A stretch of 34,977 bases of DNA from a virus. Within the stretch, counting starts at the first letter, position 1; each line of letters starts with the position of its first letter. The notes below the pieces were generated by a model. It was not told where the DNA came from. It made no database searches and saw only the letters and a program-made list of their open reading frames with translations. The position numbers were made by a program, and so were the translations under genes. The stretch covers positions 1-34,977 of IMG/VR virus record IMGVR_UViG_3300005096_000051; one strand, 5' to 3'. This document shows positions 29,759 to 34,977 of the stretch, in pieces.

Positions 29759-31498
29759 TCACAGCGGGATATGAGTTCCGTACACCGGCGCCGTAAACTC
29801 CCGCAGTGACAGGCTCCTCAGAGTAATCGAAGCATTCGCAGTGAGTGCTTCGATGCGCGCCTTCATCTTGTTGTTCGGAGGCAGCGGGGCGCTCACCAAT
29901 CCGAAATTCTCCCAGTTCTCGCCTATGTCTAGCGTTACCGTGTCGGTAGGGGCGGTCGCGTCGTTGTCGAGCAATATACGCCACTGACCTGAAATCTGCA
30001 ATATGCGCCCAAGCAGCAGCACGAACCCGACGGTATCCGTGATTTCGATTTCCTGGGACACTCCGTCTCCGGGAACCGTAACCGCCACCGACAACCCTTG
30101 AACGCCGTTCACGGTCGTCTTCGTCAGCGACGGAAAACCGATTGGCGTCCACGCAGACGTGTCGGGAGCCTGCATGTCCGCGTCGGTAACGTACTCGTTC
30201 TGCTGCCAGTTCGCGTGGCGGATGATGAAGGACACGTTTTGCGCCTCCATCACCGTCTCGTCCGTAAAGACGAAACGGAAAGCCACGTCGTCCTTCACCG
30301 CCGCCCACCGCTCCAGGCGGTTCCACTTCCCGGACACGTACTCCAACTTGTGCCGCTGAACGACGTGGTAGCTGGGGATGTACCGCGCGACCGGATCGCC
30401 GGGAGAATCCACGTCCCAAGTTACGCCCAGCACCTCCAGGAACACGTCCCCGTTGATGGTCGGGAAGCGGTAATCAAGCCTCAACTGAAGAACGGTCGGG
30501 TCGTCTATGCGAAGCAGCGGATATGGAAAATGCCAGATGGTTTGAGCAGACCCACCTCCTGATGGTGCCGTCAGCACGAACCGATGAAGCTCCTTTCCTT
30601 GGGACGCTTCGTCGTACTTGGCGGTCATGCCGTCCGACAACTCGAAGTAGGGAGCGCCGGTGTAGTTCAGCAGATTCGACGTCGTAACGCCGATGCCGAG
30701 AGACTCGAACCGCCTCCCCGAGAAAAATGAGTTTTCGTCCTCGGTGAGTTCGCGCTCGCACTGCGTGTCGATTTCGACGGCTACGCCGCCCTCGGATGGG
30801 GTAAGCGGATGAAACACCCAACCACGTACGGTGATGAGCAAGCTGAGACGCAGCGTACGGACGTCTATCTCCGCCTGTTCCACGTCGCTGACGTCGGTGA
30901 TGGCATCGACGTGGACGGAATGGAGTTTTCGTCCGTACACCGGAACGCCGGAGTAGATGATGTCGTCCGGGAAACGGTCGTGGTCAACCGTGATGTAGAA
31001 CTCGTTGGCTGCCGCGCCCCGTCGTCCGATCTGCTTGGTAATCCACTCCAGAATATGCGCCTCCGTGTACCGCTTGAGGCACCAGAACGTGATTTCGTAG
31101 GGAATCTCAAGCGGCGTGGGGTAGTCCGCACCGAGCCAGTTTCCCTTGTGGTCACGCAAGAGGTGTTTGTAGCGTCCCGGTGAGTGCTGCATCGCGGGGC
31201 GGTACAGCGGACCCATCCGGTAGAACGACGCGATGGGGAGCGGCCAGTTTTGCAGGCGGTCCGTCTCTTGGTGGTCTTGCATCCATCCACGCCTCACGAG
31301 CGTTTGCCCTACGGACGAGGCGAGACGCTCGGGCGTAGCCTGGACGACGATGATTGGTTCGAGCGTTGACTGGTGCTGCCGTACCGTACCGAATTTCTCA
31401 CGTACGGTGCCGTAATCCACGATCAGCGTGGAAAGCCAATCGTGGATGGCTCCGTCGTAAGCACGAAAAGTATTTTCGTAGGTATCGGGACGGCTCAT
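29759..31498 (-). CDS. Virion protein near the sheath, possible terminator-like N-terminus (579 aa)
   Basis: A 579-residue protein. Residues 1 to about 250 form a conserved-looking domain: NTFRAYDGAIHDWLSTLIVDYG, ERLASSVGQTLVRRGW, LPIASFYRM, then TPLEIPYEITFWCLKRYTEAHILEWITKQIG. The last segment recalls tail completion or sheath terminator proteins, where a short protein of this kind caps the tail (T4 gp15/gp3 type), and its place before the sheath fits. The resemblance is weak, so I rate it as a possibility. Residues 250-579 are beta-rich with Trp and Asn-rich strands (YHVVQRHKLEYVSGKWNRLERW, ENWENFGLVSAPLPP), like jelly-roll or carbohydrate-binding modules. It follows the previous stop within a few bases. 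Confidence 0.8.
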   Translation of the reverse strand: MSRPDTYENTFRAYDGAIHDWLSTLIVDYGTVREKFGTVRQHQSTLEPIIVVQATPERLASSVGQTLVRRGWMQDHQETDRLQNWPLPIASFYRMGPLYRPAMQHSPGRYKHLLRDHKGNWLGADYPTPLEIPYEITFWCLKRYTEAHILEWITKQIGRRGAAANEFYITVDHDRFPDDIIYSGVPVYGRKLHSVHVDAITDVSDVEQAEIDVRTLRLSLLITVRGWVFHPLTPSEGGVAVEIDTQCERELTEDENSFFSGRRFESLGIGVTTSNLLNYTGAPYFELSDGMTAKYDEASQGKELHRFVLTAPSGGGSAQTIWHFPYPLLRIDDPTVLQLRLDYRFPTINGDVFLEVLGVTWDVDSPGDPVARYIPSYHVVQRHKLEYVSGKWNRLERWAAVKDDVAFRFVFTDETVMEAQNVSFIIRHANWQQNEYVTDADMQAPDTSAWTPIGFPSLTKTTVNGVQGLSVAVTVPGDGVSQEIEITDTVGFVLLLGRILQISGQWRILLDNDATAPTDTVTLDIGENWENFGLVSAPLPPNNKMKARIEALTANASITLRSLSLREFTAPVYGTHIPL

Positions 31499-31502
31499 CC
31501 CG

Positions 31503-32480
31503 TCAATACTCCCCCACTATGTCCCTGAACACGGCGCCGCAGAACGTGCTTCCCTGACTTCCGTATTTCCCTACGGCGAAACAGATGCGGGCGGGTCCAG
31601 GCATGAAGTTCTGCATCGTCAGCGTACGAGTACGGTTCACACCGGGCTCATACGACCGGAGCGTAACGTCGGCACCGCAGCGTTCGATAACGAGCACCGC
31701 TTCTGATGCGTCCTCACGCTCGGCATACGACGGGACGGCGATGTACGACGAGGTGTTCCAGTCGTACACGCCTTCCTCGTTGCCGTCACCGAGGAACGTG
31801 AACTCCCCGTGCAGCGTTGGGTTCTTCAGATTGACGCCGTGGTGGAATAGGCGCTCGAAAATCGGAACCTCCTGCTGCGCGCCGGAGACGAGTGGTTCGT
31901 TCGGGTTGTTCTTGCGGCTCATCATCAGCCGTGCAAAGTGCGTTTCCTGCACGGCGCTCTGGATGATGATTCCCGCCCAGTCGTTGTTGTCGAGGGCGCC
32001 GTCCGTCTTCACGGTCACGGAGATCAGGAAGTCTCCCTTGAACAGTTGGCGCAACTGAACGTACGGACCGCGTTCGTAGTTCCACCAGTCGATGTCGAGG
32101 TTGGAACGCGGTTTGATTTTGATGACGAACACGTTGTGCCCGCGCGACCAGGAGAAATCGTCCGTAGCCACGGCTTTCGGGCGCCTGGTCTTCGGGTCGA
32201 GGGAGACGTAGTTGGGGATGAACTCCATGTCACGCATGGGGATTGCCGTGATCTGGAGTTTTCGCTCAGGGTGTGGGTCGGAAGCGTCGCCGGTGGCAAA
32301 GTCACGCACCAACTTTCCTGAGTCGATGAGGTCCAACGTTTCCCTCGGGATACGGTTGACGTTCACCGACCCACCCGGCTGAAGGCGGACCTTCTTCCGG
32401 GCGTTCCCTGTGTGCGAGGCGAACAGGGAAACCCAGAGCGGGGAGTCGGTGGCGTTTTTCAGCGTGACCGTGAGAGCCAT
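31503..32480 (-). CDS. Virion protein with lectin-like fold (325 aa)
   Basis: A 325-residue virion-type protein. Residues 1-70 (LKNATDSPLWVSLF, VRLQPGGSVNVNRIP) form a small N-terminal unit. Residues about 115-325 read like a concanavalin-type beta sandwich of the DUF1349 or LamG class: VFVIKIKPRSNLDIDWW, GDFLISVTVKTDGALDNNDWAGIIIQS, THFARLMMSRKNN, VLVIERCGADVTLRSY, and PARICFAVGKYG. The W-A-G-I-I-I-Q strand after an N-N-D turn is the clearest marker. These are often surface decoration or glycan-binding parts in large phages. It sits in a run of virion proteins, with 36 bases to the previous gene and GGGAG about ten bases before the ATG. No catalytic residues are identified. Confidence 0.78.
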   Translation of the reverse strand: MALTVTLKNATDSPLWVSLFASHTGNARKKVRLQPGGSVNVNRIPRETLDLIDSGKLVRDFATGDASDPHPERKLQITAIPMRDMEFIPNYVSLDPKTRRPKAVATDDFSWSRGHNVFVIKIKPRSNLDIDWWNYERGPYVQLRQLFKGDFLISVTVKTDGALDNNDWAGIIIQSAVQETHFARLMMSRKNNPNEPLVSGAQQEVPIFERLFHHGVNLKNPTLHGEFTFLGDGNEEGVYDWNTSSYIAVPSYAEREDASEAVLVIERCGADVTLRSYEPGVNRTRTLTMQNFMPGPARICFAVGKYGSQGSTFCGAVFRDIVGEY

Positions 32481-32516
32481 CAGTTTGTCACTCCCGGCTT
32501 AGGAAAAGAAAAGGCG

Positions 32517-33074
32517 TCAGATGAGGTTGCCGCTCCCGAACACCCAAATGGTCGCCTCCAGCGCGTTCGCCGTAGCGGGCGAGGACGGAATGACGAACAG
32601 TTCGGTCGGACCCGTGAGGATTTTGCTCTTTCCAGCGATGAAATTCAGGAACGTGTCACCGACCTGAAGGACGTTGGTGAGCGTGAACTCCTGCACGAGA
32701 TCATTGTAGTTGGGCGAGACGACGCCGAGGCTGATGCCCGCTGGAACCGTCGCCGTGTCGGAGAGCGTGATGCGAACGAGAACCTTTTCGAGCAGGAACT
32801 CCTCGCCGCTCTGAAGTTCCAGAACCTTGCGGGCATTCCCGGCGGTGAGGTCCACGTTCGCCACGAAGCCGCTTCCGGCGTCCTGGGAAGCGACGGTCGA
32901 AGTGACCTGCAACAGACCGTTGGTGATCTGTGCTTGCATGGTGGGGCCGATGTCCCCGTCGTCGATGGTGAAGACCTCGTTCGCCTGAATGGTAATCGGC
33001 GTCACCGTTCCTCCGACGAGCTTGTCCGACGGGAGAGACTGGCCGATTTTGTTCTGGATGGTGAGTGCAGCCAT
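32517..33074 (-). CDS. Virion structural protein (185 aa)
   Basis: A 185-residue beta-rich protein with no Cys, signal or membrane segment. Low-complexity Thr/Val strands (PITIQANEVFTIDDGDIG, LQVTSTVASQDAG, FVANVDLTAGNARKVLEL) and the end TANALEATIWVFGSGNLI fit a capsid decoration, tail or fibre-type protein, but no family is recognised. AGGAG lies eight bases before the ATG. Elements G1 and G2 lie directly upstream, so this gene starts a transcription unit that continues to the sheath. Confidence 0.78.
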   Translation of the reverse strand: MAALTIQNKIGQSLPSDKLVGGTVTPITIQANEVFTIDDGDIGPTMQAQITNGLLQVTSTVASQDAGSGFVANVDLTAGNARKVLELQSGEEFLLEKVLVRITLSDTATVPAGISLGVVSPNYNDLVQEFTLTNVLQVGDTFLNFIAGKSKILTGPTELFVIPSSPATANALEATIWVFGSGNLI

Positions 33075-33112
33075 CTCGGTTCTCCTGTGGGGTCCTGGAA
33101 ATTCCTTTTTCT

Positions 33113-33141
33113 GTTATTCAAACTGAATAAGCATCTGTCAA
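33113..33141 (-). promoter_or_regulatory. Dyad promoter-like element G1
   Basis: On the minus strand a consensus TTGACA (33141-33136), a 17-base spacer and AATAAC (33118-33113) contain the dyad TTATTCA-AAC-TGAATAA (33114-33130). This copy has the best -35 match. Its centre is 41 bp from that of G2. Confidence 0.66.
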
Positions 33142-33153
33142 AAAATGGTTTTT

Positions 33154-33182
33154 CTTATTCAGATTGAATAGACTTCCGTCAT
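33154..33182 (-). promoter_or_regulatory. Dyad promoter-like element G2
   Basis: On the minus strand ATGACG (33182-33177), a 17-base spacer and AATAAG (33159-33154) contain the dyad TATTCA-GAT-TGAATA (33156-33170). The -35-like hexamer overlaps the stop codon of the 309-aa gene. Confidence 0.6.
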
Positions 33183-34108
33183 GCCAACACGAACACCAAG
33201 CTGGCGGTCAGACTGTCGGCGTCGCCATTTCCTCCGACGCTGGTCAGCGAAAGCTCGATTTCCGAACCAGGGGACACACCGTACGCCGTGGTGTCGATGC
33301 CGACGTCCGTGTTCGACACCCAGTTCGCAGCGGACGGCTTCGGACCGTTCCCGGCGGTGTCGGTGCTCACGGCGGAACCGTCGATGGTCACGTTCACGGT
33401 CGGCTGGGTGGCTCCGGTGTCATCGGCGCGGTGGATGACGTCGAACGCCACGAGGAACGCCTGACCGTGCTGCCAACGGTTCTTGGTGCCCATGATGTTC
33501 CAGAGCATCGCGGGCTCGACGGAGGCGTTGTAGTTGCCGGCGATGAACAGGTCCTCACGAATCACCATCTCGGGACGCCCCACCCAGAGAGCCTGGATGG
33601 TCCCGTTCATCGGAGCGCCGTTGATGGTGACGGTGTACGGACCCGCGCCCGTGACGCCGACGGCAAGACCGTAGTACGTGGTGCCGCCGATCATGTACGC
33701 CAGCGGATACCCGGGACGGATGAGGTTCGCGTCGGGAACGCCGTCGAAAGCAGCCGGGTTGACGGGAGTGGCATTGAACTGCGCCGAAGACAGGGCCTTC
33801 CAACGCGGGTCAACCGGAGGACCGAGGACAATCCAGGTGGTGCCGTTCCAGGCAATCTCGTCACCGGCTTGGAACGTCAGACCCGTGTTCGTCTTGGTCG
33901 CGTCGTTGTCCGTGACCGTCTGTTTGACGACGTACACATGCCCGTTCGATACCGCACTGGGAGCCGGGAAGTCCGCCGCCGCGTTGATCTCGCCCTGGAA
34001 CTGAAGGGCACCACTCAAGTTTCCGAGGATGTCGGATACGGTGCCTTCCTTTTCCAACCCGGTCGTCCCGTCGAGCACGGTGATCTTGTCGGTTCCGATC
34101 AGAGCCAT
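33179..34108 (-). CDS. Fibre- or decoration-like virion protein (309 aa)
   Basis: A 309-residue protein. The start is ATG 34108, five bases after GGAGG; a GTG at 34114 overlaps that site and is rejected. Residues about 1-90 contain a module common in phage fibre and structural proteins: LQFQGEINAAADFP, NGHVYVVKQTVTDND, then LTFQAGDEIAWNGTTWIVLG. The middle (MIGGTTYYGLAV, YTVTINGAPMNG) and the end (EIELSLTSVGG, SLTASLVFVLA) are beta-rich. About residue 195-230 comes WNIMGTKNRWQHGQAFLVAFDVI. No enzymatic motif is seen. It probably belongs to the virion surface or neck, and its order before the sheath-side genes gives no more detail. Confidence 0.78.
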   Translation of the reverse strand: MALIGTDKITVLDGTTGLEKEGTVSDILGNLSGALQFQGEINAAADFPAPSAVSNGHVYVVKQTVTDNDATKTNTGLTFQAGDEIAWNGTTWIVLGPPVDPRWKALSSAQFNATPVNPAAFDGVPDANLIRPGYPLAYMIGGTTYYGLAVGVTGAGPYTVTINGAPMNGTIQALWVGRPEMVIREDLFIAGNYNASVEPAMLWNIMGTKNRWQHGQAFLVAFDVIHRADDTGATQPTVNVTIDGSAVSTDTAGNGPKPSAANWVSNTDVGIDTTAYGVSPGSEIELSLTSVGGNGDADSLTASLVFVLA

Positions 34109-34178
34109 GTTCACCTCCAGAGAAAGGTTCTGCCGTCAAGGCGCGGTCATCTTATCCCAAGGGGGCGATTTCGTACAG

Positions 34179-34977
34179 TCACTCACGAACCGACGTGCAG
34201 TGGAACGCCACGCTCGCCATCGTTCCGTTCGCGGGGACGTCGTTTTCGAGTTCGATCCAAAGCTCCATGTTCAGAGACGCCCGGAGGTCGCGGGTGCGCC
34301 GGTAATCGAACTCGTACAGGTAGTGGTCAACCAACGTTCCCCGCATCGAACCTCCGAGCGGCGGGGACGAAGTGACACGCACCGCTTCTTCGAGGAGTTG
34401 GGAAAGCGTCTTGTAGTAAACCGGAGTCGCAACGTCCACCGGCGTCGTGTCGGCGTCCTTGACGATGCGGAAAATCACTGTGTCGTTGTACGTGAAATCG
34501 GCCGACAGAAGCAGTTTGGCCGAGTCGATACGGAGAATCTTCCCAGCCTTCGGACGCATCTTCCACCGCCCAGTGGTCGCGTAGCTGTAGCTGACCAGCA
34601 CAGACGCACCAGCCTGGGACACATCGAACGTGATTTTCCCATTCACGTAGTCAACGACGAAGTCGCCACCAGTGGAAGCGAATGGAGCGCGTTCGGCTTT
34701 CACGACGCCGTTGACTTTCACCACCACGCCGTACCCATGCCCGCTCGGTTCGTCAGAGATGACACGGTTCTCGTTCCAGCACTTCCCATGCTTGAGGTCG
34801 ATGAGGTTGGAGTGCGCCAAGTTCCACGTCAGACCGTCACCACTATCAACCGCCGCTTCGTCCGTCACTCGGACGGACTCGGTGTACCAAGTGGTCTTGT
34901 CCGCGAAATTATGAGTCGTGTAGATCGTCTCCGAACCGGCTGGAGTGATAGCGGACACAAGAATCTCGCCCGTATCG
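34179..34977 (-). CDS. Virion protein, 5' end beyond the window
   Basis: The frame stays open from the stop (34179-34181) to the right edge. A GTG at 34958 is the first start inside the window, but the codons before it (DTGEIL) continue naturally into VSAITPAG and no ribosome binding site precedes the GTG, so the true start is probably outside. The visible 266 residues are beta-rich: TWYTESVRVTDEA, LTWNLAHSNLIDLKHGK, YGVVVKVNGVVKAE, VVDYVNGKITFDV, VLVSYSYATTG. A later part (ILRIDSAKLLLSADFTYNDTVIFRI) and a C-terminal SLNMELWIELENDVP strand follow. It resembles structural proteins of large phages but no family is recognised. Confidence 0.75.
   Translation of the reverse strand, partial: DTGEILVSAITPAGSETIYTTHNFADKTTWYTESVRVTDEAAVDSGDGLTWNLAHSNLIDLKHGKCWNENRVISDEPSGHGYGVVVKVNGVVKAERAPFASTGGDFVVDYVNGKITFDVSQAGASVLVSYSYATTGRWKMRPKAGKILRIDSAKLLLSADFTYNDTVIFRIVKDADTTPVDVATPVYYKTLSQLLEEAVRVTSSPPLGGSMRGTLVDHYLYEFDYRRTRDLRASLNMELWIELENDVPANGTMASVAFHCTSVRE

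Noticed and set aside
1-34977. tRNA genes, CRISPR arrays, insertion sequences, integrase or attachment sites, homing endonucleases
   Set aside because: None could be recognised. The dyad elements are too few and too dispersed for a CRISPR array.

Overview
The window is the tail and baseplate part of the structural module of a tailed bacteriophage with a contractile tail (myovirus morphology). All supported genes lie on the minus strand, so transcription runs from high to low coordinates. The best-supported anchors are a tail sheath, two tail-tube paralogues, a zinc-motif tail assembly chaperone, a 1750-residue tape measure, a gp53-like wedge protein, a gp27/gpD-like hub, a gpV/gp5-like spike, a gp25-like wedge protein, a baseplate J protein and a tail protein I. 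No head, replication or lysis genes and no tRNAs were seen, so the genome is larger than this window. Base composition is moderately GC-rich by eye and most genes have good Shine-Dalgarno sequences (AGGAG type). The host cannot be named from the sequence.

Layout in transcription order. 34977-29400: six mostly unassigned virion genes (beta-rich fibre- or decoration-like proteins, a lectin-like fold, a 579-residue protein beside the sheath that may carry a terminator-type N-terminus, and a small acidic protein). 29381-25227: sheath, two tube proteins, and a chaperone whose natural extension lies in the +1 frame. 25100-18255: tape measure, two paralogous tube/baseplate proteins, and the gp53-like protein. 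18164-13142: hub, spike, a histidine-motif protein, gp25, and baseplate J. 13064-5997: a very large LamG/Ig-like array placed between baseplate J and tail protein I. 5993-1018: a small tail protein, a beta-helical tail spike, a lipoprotein, and a collar-domain fibre that shares its N-terminal adaptor with the spike. 881-1: a small protein and the start of a proline/glutamine-rich protein running off the left edge.

Three features stand out. First, eleven copies of one intergenic element built around the dyad TTATTCANNNTGAATAA. Each copy carries a promoter-like hexamer pair with an exact 17-bp spacer, and where two copies occur together their centres are 38-41 bp apart, about four helical turns. 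They sit upstream of the main structural transcription units and look like the phage's own regulatory punctuation (operator within promoter). Second, two adjacent LamG genes are separated only by one in-frame amber codon that cuts through a LamG domain, so read-through would give a fibre protein of about 1764 residues. Third, the tail assembly chaperone needs a +1 frameshift to reach its conserved extension. A lipoprotein with a degenerate transglutaminase-like core, located between the spike and fibre genes, is a candidate superinfection-exclusion factor.
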